From assembly GCF_000425225.1 (NCBI RefSeq), contig NZ_AULJ01000031.1, positions 1 through 64,000 on the forward strand: a stretch of 64,000 nt of DNA, written 5' to 3'. Positions 22,451 to 31,189 of this stretch are shown here, piece by piece. The stretch is from Pontibacillus marinus BH030004 = DSM 16465 (GTDB lineage: Bacteria; Bacillota; Bacilli; Bacillales; BH030062). The notes below the pieces were generated by a model. It was not told the DNA's origin. It worked only from the letters and a program-made list of their open reading frames with translations, and made no database searches. The stretch's first letter is position 1; every line of letters starts with the position of its first letter. The position numbers and the translations under genes are program-made.

Positions 22451-24169
22451 TTACTTCAATATCCTTTCAATTGTGTATGTTCCAGTGTACTGTTCTGTTG
22501 TATTTAAGTAGCCTATCACATCTACTGTGTAGTCGCCTTCTACTACGTTAGGAATAAAGGTTTCTTCTACTGTGGTCAAAGCGTTTCCAGAAGATCCTGC
22601 TAAATCACCATTTGGGTCTCTAACTTCTAAATCTAAATCATTGGTTGGAGATACCCATTCAATTTTAACGTTAAGACTTACAGCATCTTTACCTAGGTTA
22701 ATCGTGTAATAATCATGAGACGCTGCATCCGCATCAGCGGCGCCAGGTCCAATAGAGCTATCCCATGAATTCGTAACAAAATAGGTCTCGTATGTTTTTC
22801 CGGTTTCTTTATCCTTATACTTTCCAGTAGTAGCCTTAGTTTTTGACGCTTGTTCCACTGCCGCATAAGCATCTACATAACCTTTTCCTACTTCATGGAG
22901 TTCATAGCCACTCATAGGTTCTGCTGTCTTTTCCATAATATCTAATACTGCATCCGGATGAAGATCTGGCTGCGCTTCTCTCATCAATGCCACAATTCCA
23001 GAGATATGAGGTGTTGCCATACTTGTTCCACTTGCTGTTGTGTAATATGGGAGATATTGCTCCTCAATATAATTAACATCCGTAGTCGTACCTAAAGTAT
23101 TCATCACTAGTCCCGTGGAAGACTTTGTTGAAACAATATCAACACCTGGTGCAGTTATATCTGGGTGAACAAACTCATCACCTGGAATACCTCTTGAGGA
23201 GAAGTCTGCTAGCTGCTTATCCTTTGTTCCTGCAGCAACGGATATCACCCATGGGGCCGCTGAATAAGGGTTTAATGTGTTATTTTCAGGTCCTTCGTTC
23301 CCTGCAGCAAACGTGACAACCATACCAGCATCATGTAGTTTTTTGGAAGCTACATTAATAGGATTGTTTGGCGAATAATCCCCAGTTGTTCCCCAACTAT
23401 TGCTAACCACATCAATCTCATATTCCTCATGATGTTCTAACACATAATTAAAAGCTTCAAGAGACCAAAGAATATTAATTCCTTCTCCAGTGCCAAGTCC
23501 AACTAACTTCGCATCTGGTGCAATACCAGCATACAACCCGTCACTAGCAGTTCCATTTCCAGCAATGGTACCAGCTACATGTGTACCATGACCTGAAGAT
23601 GTATCTGTATTCAAGACATCCTCTAAATAAAGACTTTCCTCACCAAAAATGCTTTCACCGACTAAAAATTTCACATTTTGAATAACCTTATCTCCATACG
23701 GAAGGTCCTGATGGGTTGCATCAATTCCACTGTCTACCACTGCAACTGTTGTTCCTTTTCCAGTGTAGCCAAGATCATTCCAAACACGCTCAGCTCCTAC
23801 CAGCTTACGGCTATCTTTCATAAAGTAATCTAATTTCTTATTGTAATAGATTGAAAGGGCGTTTAAGTTGCCGTCTAGTAGATCCTTTACTTGACTGTTT
23901 GTTCCTGTTATAGCCACCATTGGAAGTTTGCTGTAAGTTTTAGTAGTTAATCCTAAATTTTTCAGATGGTCTAAATCTGATTCTGCTGGCATTTCCTGAT
24001 AAGTAATGACTGCCTCAACGATATAACTACTAGCTTCTGTGCTTAATACCTCTTTAAGCTTACTTCCTACTTCTAATGTAGCTGCATTGATTTTTGATGT
24101 ATGAAGAAAACTAGAGCCCAAACTAAATAAAATCAACAATGCTACACAAAATTTTACTACTGATTTCAA
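22451..24169 (-). CDS. Secreted subtilisin-family serine protease
   Basis: A 572-residue secreted S8 protease. It starts at TTG 24169, seven bases from GGAGGG; the longer frame reads through the Shine-Dalgarno. Residues 1-29 are a signal peptide (MKSVVKFCVALLILFSLG). Residues about 30-120 are an I9-like propeptide. The catalytic triad is Asp146 (VAVVDSGID), His194 (GHGTHVAG) and Ser383 (ASGTSMATPH), with oxyanion Asn291 (AAGNEGP). Residues about 460-572 form a PPC-type beta domain (NDLDLEVRDPNGD). It is convergent with the DMT transporter, with the repeat between. Confidence 0.95.
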   Translation of the reverse strand: MKSVVKFCVALLILFSLGSSFLHTSKINAATLEVGSKLKEVLSTEASSYIVEAVITYQEMPAESDLDHLKNLGLTTKTYSKLPMVAITGTNSQVKDLLDGNLNALSIYYNKKLDYFMKDSRKLVGAERVWNDLGYTGKGTTVAVVDSGIDATHQDLPYGDKVIQNVKFLVGESIFGEESLYLEDVLNTDTSSGHGTHVAGTIAGNGTASDGLYAGIAPDAKLVGLGTGEGINILWSLEAFNYVLEHHEEYEIDVVSNSWGTTGDYSPNNPINVASKKLHDAGMVVTFAAGNEGPENNTLNPYSAAPWVISVAAGTKDKQLADFSSRGIPGDEFVHPDITAPGVDIVSTKSSTGLVMNTLGTTTDVNYIEEQYLPYYTTASGTSMATPHISGIVALMREAQPDLHPDAVLDIMEKTAEPMSGYELHEVGKGYVDAYAAVEQASKTKATTGKYKDKETGKTYETYFVTNSWDSSIGPGAADADAASHDYYTINLGKDAVSLNVKIEWVSPTNDLDLEVRDPNGDLAGSSGNALTTVEETFIPNVVEGDYTVDVIGYLNTTEQYTGTYTIERILK

Positions 24170-24309
24170 AACTTTTCCCTCCAATTCAATATTTGGTTTA
24201 TATAGTGAGGTAAATGTTTCATAATTTCAATTATAATGCATGAATTTTCTGAAAATAGAACTATTAACCCGACTTCAGTATGGTAGTATTGACCTATTTG
24301 AACAGAAAA

Positions 24310-24351
24310 GTGCCTGACCCCCACTGCTTTAAAGCGGTGGGGGTCAGGCAC
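24310..24351. repeat. 42-bp palindromic element, copy 9
   Basis: Standard arms, centre ACTGCTTTAAAGCGGT. It sits three bases beyond the stop of the 52-residue minus-strand gene and can act as its terminator. Confidence 0.93.
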
Positions 24352-24353
24352 TT

Positions 24354-24512
24354 TTAAAATAAGATCTCATCTGCCTTATCTTCTGCTTCTTTTTCTTCAT
24401 ATTGTTCAAGGACTTCGAGCATTTTGTTTGTGATGCTTTCAATTTCTCGGCGGCTGTAACCTAATTCGTTCATGGCGATCGTGGTGTAGGCGAGTGCGTC
24501 ATTTTTCTCCAC
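24354..24512 (-). CDS. Small acidic helical protein, 52 residues
   Basis: A short gene below usual ORF length cut-offs. GTG start preceded by AGGAGGT, six bases away. The peptide (VEKNDALAYTTIAMNELGY at the start, EAEDKADEILF at the end) is charged and predicted helical throughout, with a likely helix-turn around LGYSRREIE. Such a pattern resembles a small UBA- or HTH-like bundle, but no family is recognised. Its own ribosome site and the hairpin right after its stop argue that it is real. Confidence 0.6.
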   Translation of the reverse strand: MEKNDALAYTTIAMNELGYSRREIESITNKMLEVLEQYEEKEAEDKADEILF

Positions 24513-24649
24513 TGGTGCACCTCCTATGGATCAATTTTTTCTTAGTGTGTACCAATTTAGGGATATCAATCACCTCTCTTTGGGGTTAAACGTCTAATCC
24601 TTTATAATAAGACGCAATCATATTTTTACGGAGCAAGGAGATGACTTGC

Positions 24650-25399
24650 ATGTGTTTAATTAATTTTGCCTATGGGATAGATGATACGTACGATTTGGTT
24701 GTAGCTGCTAACCGTGATGAGTTTTACGAACGTCCCACGGCTCAAGCTCATTTTTGGGAGGATGCGCCTCACATTTTGGCAGGGCGTGATTTAGAAAAGA
24801 TGGGGACGTGGATGGGTGTGACAAAAGAAGGGCGTTTTGCTGCGCTAACGAATTATCGAGATCCTGGGGAAGAAACCAAAGGGAAGCGGTCGCGTGGAGA
24901 GCTCGTGAGTGGATTTTTAATGGATGATAAGGATCCGCATAGCTATTTGAAGGCTATACAAAATAAACAAGATCAGTATCCTGGTTTTAACTTGATCGTT
25001 TATGATGGTCAGTCGCTTCTCTATTTTTCCAACAGAGAAGATAAGATTCGAGTGCTCGAACCTGGTGTGTATGGGCTGAGTAATCATTTGCTGGACACGC
25101 CTTGGCCAAAAGTTACGAAAGGGAAAGAAGGGTTGAAGCAATGCCTGAACGGGTCAGGTGAAAACTTGAAGGAATGTATCTTTTCTAGCTTACAACTTGC
25201 AGAGCCTGCATCTGATGAAGATTTACCTGATACAGGAATTCCGCTTGAATGGGAGCGTAATCTTTCTCCACTATTTATTCAGACACCTCAATACGGCACA
25301 AGAGCTTCCACAATTGTATTTTTAAATAGAGAAGAGGGTCACTTTGTAGAACGTGTATATGAAGGGAATTCTCAACAAGAAAAGGAGTTTACTATATAA
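24650..25399 (+). CDS. NRDE/TANGO2-family protein
   Basis: A 249-residue protein of the NRDE family, named for the motif seen here as VVAANRDEFYERPT. GRDLEKMGTWMGVTKEGRFAALTNYRDP also matches the family core. ATG at 24650 is chosen because AAGGAG is nine bases upstream and the protein then begins Met-Cys-Leu; members conserve Cys at position 2 and resemble N-terminal-nucleophile hydrolases. The ATG at 24641 is too close to the Shine-Dalgarno. The human relative TANGO2 is linked to lipid/haem metabolism; the bacterial role is unknown. Confidence 0.85.
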   Translation: MCLINFAYGIDDTYDLVVAANRDEFYERPTAQAHFWEDAPHILAGRDLEKMGTWMGVTKEGRFAALTNYRDPGEETKGKRSRGELVSGFLMDDKDPHSYLKAIQNKQDQYPGFNLIVYDGQSLLYFSNREDKIRVLEPGVYGLSNHLLDTPWPKVTKGKEGLKQCLNGSGENLKECIFSSLQLAEPASDEDLPDTGIPLEWERNLSPLFIQTPQYGTRASTIVFLNREEGHFVERVYEGNSQQEKEFTI

Positions 25400-25402
25400 A
25401 AA

Positions 25403-25444
25403 GTGCCTGACCCCCACTGCTTTAAAGCGATGGGGGTCAGGCAC
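25403..25444. repeat. 42-bp palindromic element, copy 10
   Basis: Standard arms, centre ACTGCTTTAAAGCGAT. It starts four bases after the NRDE stop and lies between convergent genes. Confidence 0.93.
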
Positions 25445-25476
25445 CTTAAATTACCCGGGCGCCTCCGCTTTTCGGT

Positions 25477-27129
25477 TTATTCATTCATCCAAACTTCTCC
25501 ATCCTTATACGTCATTTGCTCTGGGTAACGCAGGTCCACGATTTCGTCTTGTATTTCTTGAGATGGTGCTTTTGTGGCGAGGGATACAATGACGTTGGCG
25601 AGTATGGCTGATGCTGCGCCAAACACTCCGGCACCTGTGTCGATAATGCCTAGGATCGTAAAGCCTCCGTATTTTGCTGCGAATATATAACCTAATGTCA
25701 CGGTTAAGCCCACGACCATTCCAGCTATAGCTCCTGGGCCATTTGCGCGTTTCCACCAGACACCTAATAAAAGGGCAGGGAAGAAAGATCCTGACGCTAA
25801 GGCGAATGCCCAGGCGACAATTTGTGTGATGGCTCCTGGTGGGTTTAGTGCTGTCAGGCCTGCAATGACAGTTGCAATCACAATCGACCATCTACCTACA
25901 GCTAATCGCTTTTTCTCACTTGCGTTTGGATTGATCGTTCTGAAGTAGATATCATGAGATAACGCTGCTGAGATGGCAATCATAAGTCCACCTGCTGTAG
26001 ATAAAGCAGCAGCCATGGCACCTGCAGCCATTAGTCCAATGACAAAAATACCGAGGTTAGCAATTTCCGGCGTTGCCATAACGACGATATCTTTACTGAT
26101 GACGATTTCGGCCCATTGAAGGACACCGTCACCATTTTTATCGGCTACAGATAACCTTCCTGTGTCGACCCAAGCCGTAGTCCATGCAGGTAAGTCGTTA
26201 ATAGCGCTGCCTGCTACTTTTGTCATTAAAATAAAACGGGAAAATGCTGCATAAGCAGGAGCAGATAAATAAAGTAGGCCAATAAATAATAAGGCCCATG
26301 CTCCACTCCAACGCGCTGCCTTCATAGTTGAAACAGTGTAAAAGCGTACAATAACGTGCGGAAGGCCAGCTGTACCAGCCATCAAAGTAAACATGAGGGC
26401 AAGAAACTGCCATTTGGTTGCTTCAGTAAAAGGAACGAGGTACTCTGATATGCCAAGCTCTCGATCCAATTCACCTAATTCACTTATAATTTCTCCGTAT
26501 GAGATCCACGGTAAAGGATTTTGAGTAAGCTGAAGAGCCATGAAGATTACGGGAATTAAATAAGCGATGATGAGAATGATATATTGCGCAACTTGTGTCC
26601 ATGTAATTCCCTTCATACCACCAAAGGCTGAATAAAAGGCGATTAATACAACACCAATTAATGTCCCGACAGCCGCATCTACTTCTAGTAAACGACCGAT
26701 TACCACTCCAGAGCCAGATAACTGTCCGATGGAATAGGTGAAGCTGATGATAATCGTAGCTACAGCAGCGATTAATCGAGCTGTATCACTTTTGTAACGA
26801 TCACCAATAAATTCAGGTACTGTATAACGCCCGTATTTTCGTAGTTGAGGAGCTAGTAAGAAGGTAAGCAAAAGGTAACCACCTGACCACCCCATAATAT
26901 AGGCGAGACCATCATAGCCAAGGATCATAATGGTACCAGCCATTCCGATAAAGGAAGCGGCACTCATCCAATCCGCGCCAATGGCCATCCCATTAAAAAC
27001 AGGTGGAACTCCTCGGCCTGCTACATAAAAGTCTGAAGTAGCCTTGGCCTTATTATAGATAGCGATCCATATGTATAGACCGAATGTTAATCCAATGAGA
27101 GCTAGTGAGACTAAAAACTGTATATCCAA
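25477..27129 (-). CDS. Sodium/solute symporter, large subunit (acetate/short-chain acid type)
   Basis: A 550-residue SSS-family symporter with about 13 membrane helices. Conserved core segments include GADWMSAASFIGMAGTIM near residue 50 and AAGAMAAALSTAGGLMIAISAAL near 370, which carry the Na+ site. The hydrophilic insert around residue 330 contains DKNGDGVLQW, an EF-hand-like Asp loop seen in the VC_2705 subfamily. It pairs with the DUF4212 small subunit encoded just upstream. TTG start follows AAGGAGGAG. Likely substrates are acetate or other monocarboxylates; the cre site before the operon fits a carbon-source permease. Confidence 0.87.
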   Translation of the reverse strand: MDIQFLVSLALIGLTFGLYIWIAIYNKAKATSDFYVAGRGVPPVFNGMAIGADWMSAASFIGMAGTIMILGYDGLAYIMGWSGGYLLLTFLLAPQLRKYGRYTVPEFIGDRYKSDTARLIAAVATIIISFTYSIGQLSGSGVVIGRLLEVDAAVGTLIGVVLIAFYSAFGGMKGITWTQVAQYIILIIAYLIPVIFMALQLTQNPLPWISYGEIISELGELDRELGISEYLVPFTEATKWQFLALMFTLMAGTAGLPHVIVRFYTVSTMKAARWSGAWALLFIGLLYLSAPAYAAFSRFILMTKVAGSAINDLPAWTTAWVDTGRLSVADKNGDGVLQWAEIVISKDIVVMATPEIANLGIFVIGLMAAGAMAAALSTAGGLMIAISAALSHDIYFRTINPNASEKKRLAVGRWSIVIATVIAGLTALNPPGAITQIVAWAFALASGSFFPALLLGVWWKRANGPGAIAGMVVGLTVTLGYIFAAKYGGFTILGIIDTGAGVFGAASAILANVIVSLATKAPSQEIQDEIVDLRYPEQMTYKDGEVWMNE

Positions 27130-27163
27130 TGTTTCTCCTCCTTCTATATCGAATTAGCAAGAA

Positions 27164-27466
27164 TTAATGATCTACTGTATGACCTGCACTAATGGCTTCA
27201 TTTTGCTTTTCATCGATTCCATATTTTTGATCAATTTTGTCACTGACGATCGCATTGACAAATAAGAGGAGAATAAAGGTTAATACAGAACCCTGAGCAC
27301 CCATGAAATAATGGAATGGAATGCCATTGATCGTATAATTAGATAAAGGTTCGGCAAAAAGGACTACACCATATGAAACGATAAACCAAAAGAATAAATA
27401 AATGACTGTGGCAATGATCCTAGCTCGAAAATATCCATCTGCAACGTGCTTCTCTACTTTTTTCAC
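27164..27466 (-). CDS. DUF4212 symporter small subunit
   Basis: A 100-residue protein with two membrane helices (VIYLFFWFIVSYGVVLFA; VLTFILLLFVNAIV) and the family-typical FHYFMGAQGS between them. These always pair with VC_2705-type sodium/solute symporters, here 34 bases downstream. GTG start at 27466 lies six bases after GGGAGGTG; an overlapping ATG is out of frame. Confidence 0.88.
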   Translation of the reverse strand: MKKVEKHVADGYFRARIIATVIYLFFWFIVSYGVVLFAEPLSNYTINGIPFHYFMGAQGSVLTFILLLFVNAIVSDKIDQKYGIDEKQNEAISAGHTVDH

Positions 27467-27497
27467 ATTTTCACCTCCCTTCAGTGCGAATCTCTAG

Positions 27498-27683
27498 CTA
27501 TCCTCTTAAGTTAAAAATAAAGCGGACGGTTTCCCAAAAGGGAAGAGGAACCAACATAATTTTGATAAGCATAAAAGTAAATATAGCTAGAAAAGGAAGC
27601 CCTAATAGAATGGGTTTCTTTTTATGCAAAGCGAAGAATACTGATAAAATGGTTAGAACCGAAAATAGTAAAACGAGAATCAT
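27498..27683 (-). CDS. Small hydrophobic membrane protein of the symporter operon
   Basis: A 61-residue protein with two membrane helices (LVLLFSVLTILSVFFALH; LPFLAIFTFMLIKIML). ATG is preceded by GGAGGAAAT. It is first in the three-gene symporter operon, 31 bases before the DUF4212 gene, and directly under the cre site. No family recognised; an accessory role in the transporter is inferred from position. Confidence 0.65.
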   Translation of the reverse strand: MILVLLFSVLTILSVFFALHKKKPILLGLPFLAIFTFMLIKIMLVPLPFWETVRFIFNLRG

Positions 27684-27699
27684 CTGATTTCCTCCTTGT

Positions 27700-27713
27700 T
27701 GAAAGCGCTAACA
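27700..27713 (-). promoter_or_regulatory. CcpA cre site of the symporter operon
   Basis: TGAAAGCGCTAACA matches the cre consensus TGWAARCGYTWNCW at every position. It lies 17 bases upstream of the first start codon and next to the ribosome binding site, so bound CcpA-HPr(Ser-P) would repress the operon on preferred sugars. Confidence 0.85.
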
Positions 27714-27990
27714 AAAAAGTTCATACCTCTAAGTTTTAGCTGATTATGTAAGTGGATATAAAAATTTTGAAAATTTAATTAATTGCAATTATTAAGAAAT
27801 TTATCTTTTGTGTCAATAGTTTTATATACTTAATTTGGATAATTCCTATATATTTACCATTGAATTGGGTGTATAAAGATGGAACAAGCAAAGAAAGAGA
27901 TTTTACGTTATAATAGCGTGTGGGATAAAGGCCTAGTCTGTTTGATGATTAGGCTTTTTGTACGTTTGTAAGAAAAGGAGTAAGAGATAC

Positions 27991-30090
27991 ATGAGTGAGT
28001 CAGTTCGTCGTAATGATCCGTGTCCTTGTGGAAGCGGGAAGAAATATAAGAAATGCTGTATGAATAAACAGCAGGTAGTTCAGTTAAAAGAAGTGAAGGA
28101 AGAGCGTTTCCTTCAACAGAAAAATCAACTGACAAGTAAGTTGAGATCCTTTATACATGACAAGGTTTCAGCAGGTGAGACGTATCAACTTGAAACCACA
28201 TTTAATAAGCGAAGCGGCCGTGTGTTGCAGCAGCATAAGCCTTATGCACATTTCTGGATGTATTTTTTCCATCGTTATGAAAATGGGCTTCGTGGGATTG
28301 AATGGTTTGTGAAAGAACAAGGCCATCGTCTCGATCAGGATGAGCGTGAAATGGCTGAGCGTTGGATGCAGCTTCAGCCACAGCTTGTGCAGGCCATTGA
28401 GGACCAAGAGGAGAATGTGATTTTTGAAGATATCGTAACAAAAGATACCTATGCAGCACCTAAGTCCGAGGAGCATATTTCGTATGTAAAACCTTGGTAC
28501 GGAGCGCTGGGGTTACTTGAGCCCAAAGATGACGTTTATTATTTCAACGGCATGCGTGTCATGGTGGGACCTCATGGGTTACGAAATGCGAAGCTAAAGG
28601 CTGAGGAGATCCAGGAGAGTACAGGACTTTCTCTCGATGAGGTTCTCATAGACTATTATCCTGAGGTATTCGCAGCGCTTCATCGATCGATTGAGGATAA
28701 CGTTCCTGAAGGGGAGCAGTATGAAGCGAAGGAGTATAAGTACTTCTTTAGTGTCGAGGATCAAGAGCGTGCTGCGGCGTTTTTCGTGAATGATCATTCC
28801 TTCCAAATCGATGAGTGGACAGAATCGAGTAAGGAACTCACGTGGACAGGGAACTGGAAAGCGTATGAGGATAATGAGATGAATGGTGAGATTTTAATAG
28901 CGGATGTGTATGCAGCGCTGTCCATACAAAATGGAACGCTTACGGTACAAACGTATGGAATCGAAAATATGAATGCGATCTTCAAGAAACTGATGGAGGC
29001 ACGCGGCGTGTTTATCTATCAGGATGAGAAGGTTACATCCATTGGAAACTTACCGATTCAGATCAAGCCAAAGACGGTACGAATTCAGGATGGCATCCCT
29101 TCATATTTTGCCTTGTATGCGCAAAATGAAGAGCTATTAAATGTGGACGCACCGATTCCAAAATATCATTATAAATCGCTACGTGAGCTTGTGAATGAGG
29201 GCCACGAACAAGTTGCTGATGATTGGCTGAAGCAAAATGAGTATATGGTTTATGGAAACGTGGTCCAACAAGTTGGCGAAGTGGATGTCACTGCTGATTT
29301 TAATAAACCACGAAAAGAGCTTGGGTTACCTCTTTCAGCTTTTGTAACAGGTGGAGCGGATCGTGTAACCGAGTTTAGGTCAGTGGATTCACCGATTGAG
29401 CGAGAAGCGTATGTAATGGAAGAAGATATTCCAGAGTATGAGGATTTAGGCATTACGAATGAAACGAAGAATCTGTTTTTTGTACAGGACTTACTGCGTT
29501 TCTATCGTGAAAAAGTCGATGGGAAGTCTGATGGGACGAAGCGGAAGTATCGAGATAGTCTGGCTATTATTCGTGAGCTTCTTGAGGTAAGCGAGATCCA
29601 GAGCTGGGATGAGTGTCAGTTTAACTTCTGGAAAAATGCTTTGGTCAAAGGATTCTTTGAGGAAGCTGGGTATGCCAGCTTAACGTATGCAAAAGATTTC
29701 ATTTCAGTAGTGAAGGCTTTCGCGAAGTGGCTAGACAAGGAAAAAGGCTTGAATGTTGGGAAAGATGTAGCTGCATTTCTTAAAGAGAAGGAAGGTTCGA
29801 TCTTGAATGCAGTGCGAATGAAGAATGCCATTATGGATTCCCCAGAATATCCTAATTATGAGCTTGAGTTTGGAGCTGAAACTGAGCATGATATGGATCT
29901 GTTTTTAGTAGAGGGAATCAATAAGGATAGCCTAGTCCTTCTGAATTCAGATGATCAACATCGTACACTTTCGATCCCAGAAGGTGCTGTGCAATTTGCA
30001 GAGGTTGGTATGATGATCCAAGCAGAAATCGGCAAAGCTCATAGTGAATGGGGTCTTGTTAATCTGGGGGAAGTATATCCTGCGGAGTGA
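27991..30090 (+). CDS. SEC-C zinc-motif protein, large
   Basis: A 699-residue cytosolic protein. Residues 7-23 carry RNDPCPCGSGKKYKKCC, the SEC-C zinc motif found at the SecA C-terminus and in YecA/PXPV proteins. The remaining sequence is acidic, with no recognised enzyme domain. Around residues 500-600 a helical stretch (LLRFYREKVDGKSDGTKRKY, then FISVVKAFAKWLDKEKG) looks like the SAM-like N-terminal domain of phage integrases, without their catalytic domain. ATG at 27991 is ten bases after AAAGGAG; the upstream in-frame ATG has no ribosome site. Confidence 0.75.
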   Translation: MSESVRRNDPCPCGSGKKYKKCCMNKQQVVQLKEVKEERFLQQKNQLTSKLRSFIHDKVSAGETYQLETTFNKRSGRVLQQHKPYAHFWMYFFHRYENGLRGIEWFVKEQGHRLDQDEREMAERWMQLQPQLVQAIEDQEENVIFEDIVTKDTYAAPKSEEHISYVKPWYGALGLLEPKDDVYYFNGMRVMVGPHGLRNAKLKAEEIQESTGLSLDEVLIDYYPEVFAALHRSIEDNVPEGEQYEAKEYKYFFSVEDQERAAAFFVNDHSFQIDEWTESSKELTWTGNWKAYEDNEMNGEILIADVYAALSIQNGTLTVQTYGIENMNAIFKKLMEARGVFIYQDEKVTSIGNLPIQIKPKTVRIQDGIPSYFALYAQNEELLNVDAPIPKYHYKSLRELVNEGHEQVADDWLKQNEYMVYGNVVQQVGEVDVTADFNKPRKELGLPLSAFVTGGADRVTEFRSVDSPIEREAYVMEEDIPEYEDLGITNETKNLFFVQDLLRFYREKVDGKSDGTKRKYRDSLAIIRELLEVSEIQSWDECQFNFWKNALVKGFFEEAGYASLTYAKDFISVVKAFAKWLDKEKGLNVGKDVAAFLKEKEGSILNAVRMKNAIMDSPEYPNYELEFGAETEHDMDLFLVEGINKDSLVLLNSDDQHRTLSIPEGAVQFAEVGMMIQAEIGKAHSEWGLVNLGEVYPAE

Positions 30091-30120
30091 TGGATGTAAG
30101 GATAGCGAGTATGAGGGAAG

Positions 30121-30258
30121 CGCCTGAATATGGGGGAGTTTCGCCTGAAAGTCGAGCGTTCGCGCCTGTACCTGGATCAGGATCGCCTGAACTTTAGGTT
30201 CGATCGCCTGAATTCGGCCAAGGACCGCCTGCATTAAGTTCAGTATCACCTGAATCAG
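30121..30258. repeat. 21-bp-period CGCCTG array
   Basis: CGCCTG (mostly CGCCTGAA) begins at 30121, 30142, 30163, 30184, 30205 and 30226, with a CACCTG variant at 30247: seven units exactly 21 bases apart. The 13-15 bases between are unrelated to each other. The plus frame has no start codon and is stopped at unit six; the minus frame would give a heptapeptide pattern (x-x-x-x-x-Gln-Ala) but has no ribosome site and runs antisense into the SEC-C gene. Twenty-one bases is two DNA turns, putting every CGCCTG on one face. Confidence 0.85.
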
Positions 30259-30263
30259 AAAAA

Positions 30264-30305
30264 GTGCCTGACCCCCACTGCTTTAAAGCGGTGGGGGTCA
30301 GGCAC
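30264..30305. repeat. 42-bp palindromic element, copy 11
   Basis: Standard arms, centre ACTGCTTTAAAGCGGT, directly after the 21-bp-period array. Its tip (TGCCTG) is not in phase with the array. Confidence 0.93.
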
Positions 30306-30370
30306 TTTACATATGAGTGAAGTTGTTTTACTATTTTTATAGAAGCAATTATAACTGCATATACGTTTGA

Positions 30371-30460
30371 GCACTAGGGGAGCTGTTTTTCCAAAACGGC
30401 TGAGAGGATTCGTTCTGACCCTTGGCACCCGAACTAGGTAATACTAGCGTGGGGAAGTGC
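30371..30460 (+). promoter_or_regulatory. TPP (thiamine pyrophosphate) riboswitch
   Basis: THI-element consensus: P1 GCACT/AGTGC, the AGGGGAGC block, CGGCTGAGAGG (pyrimidine-sensing CUGAGA), GACCC, and GGTAATACTAGCGTGGGGAAGTG. It is followed by a terminator hairpin and then ykoFEDC, so TPP binding would switch off thiamine-precursor uptake by premature termination. Confidence 0.96.
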
Positions 30461-30506
30461 AGGTTTCAGTCGATCTTTCATACGAAATGTATTTAATCAA
30501 TTGACG

Positions 30507-30547
30507 AAAACTGCATTCCCCTATCTTGGGTGAATGCAGTTTTTTTA
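30507..30547 (+). terminator. TPP riboswitch terminator
   Basis: Stem CTGCATTC / GAATGCAG extended by AAAA/TTTT and followed by seven T residues, between riboswitch and ykoF. It is the off-state structure of the expression platform. Confidence 0.9.
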
Positions 30548-30582
30548 TGCTTAAATCAAAAATTAGAAAAGGGGTTTTGATT

Positions 30583-31188
30583 ATGAGTAATCAACAAGCA
30601 TGTGGAACAAGTCAAATCGCGGGATGCCGTTTTTCAGTTCATCCCATGACAGATGATTTTGTGAATGTGATTTTAGGTGCATTAGAGGAAGTGGATACAT
30701 CAAAAGTATGGATGGAAACAGATGATGTGAGTACTTGTGTACGTGGAAGAATATCGCATATTTTTGATGTGACGAATGCGATTTTTGTCCATGCAGCGAA
30801 AACGGGTAAACACGTTGCCTTCAGTGGAACATTTTCGATCGGTTGCCCAGGAGATACTGAGGGGGATGTTTACTTAGCTGAGGATGATGTGCGTTTGAAT
30901 GAAGATGTAACGAAAACCATCGAACAGCCGACTGCGTGTCAGTTTGCTCTTTACCCGATGGGAGATGGAGATTATATGGACGTCATCTATCACCAGGTTC
31001 AAGAAATTGCGAAGCTCGGTGTGGATGTATCCAGCGTACATTACGCTACCCGTCTGGATGGAGAAGCGAATGATATTTTCAAAGGGCTTGAGCAAGTGTT
31101 TACAAAAACAAAAGAGAGTGGATGTTCCCACACGGTCATGACGGTATCTCTATCAGCAAATAGTCCATCTCATAAAGGGGGAAAATAA
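30583..31188 (+). CDS. ykoF: Thiamine/HMP-binding protein YkoF
   Basis: A 201-residue cytosolic protein of two tandem ferredoxin-like ACT-type repeats. AGCRFSVHPMTDDFVNVILGA near residue 9 is echoed by ACQFALYPMGDGDYMDVIYH near residue 115. This matches B. subtilis YkoF (about 200 residues), which binds thiamine/HMP. The operon and TPP riboswitch agree. ATG at 30583 follows AAAAGGGG; the frame upstream runs through the terminator and is not translated. It is separated from ykoE by one base. Confidence 0.93.
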   Translation: MSNQQACGTSQIAGCRFSVHPMTDDFVNVILGALEEVDTSKVWMETDDVSTCVRGRISHIFDVTNAIFVHAAKTGKHVAFSGTFSIGCPGDTEGDVYLAEDDVRLNEDVTKTIEQPTACQFALYPMGDGDYMDVIYHQVQEIAKLGVDVSSVHYATRLDGEANDIFKGLEQVFTKTKESGCSHTVMTVSLSANSPSHKGGK

Positions 31189-31189
31189 A

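Noticed and set aside
27926-27960. Hairpin AGGCCTA...TTAGGCTTTTT upstream of the SEC-C gene as a regulated attenuator
   Set aside because: The stem is imperfect and nothing upstream looks like a sensing structure or leader peptide; too weak to list as a feature.
28594-28985. Several antisense ORFs within the SEC-C gene and others within codA, dctM and the symporter gene
   Set aside because: All are shadows of strongly supported genes, without ribosome sites or recognisable domains.
29947-30249. Minus-strand ORF of 100 codons with heptad Gln-Ala repeats
   Set aside because: It starts at a GTG with no ribosome site and runs antisense into the SEC-C gene; kept only as an alternative explanation of the 21-bp array.
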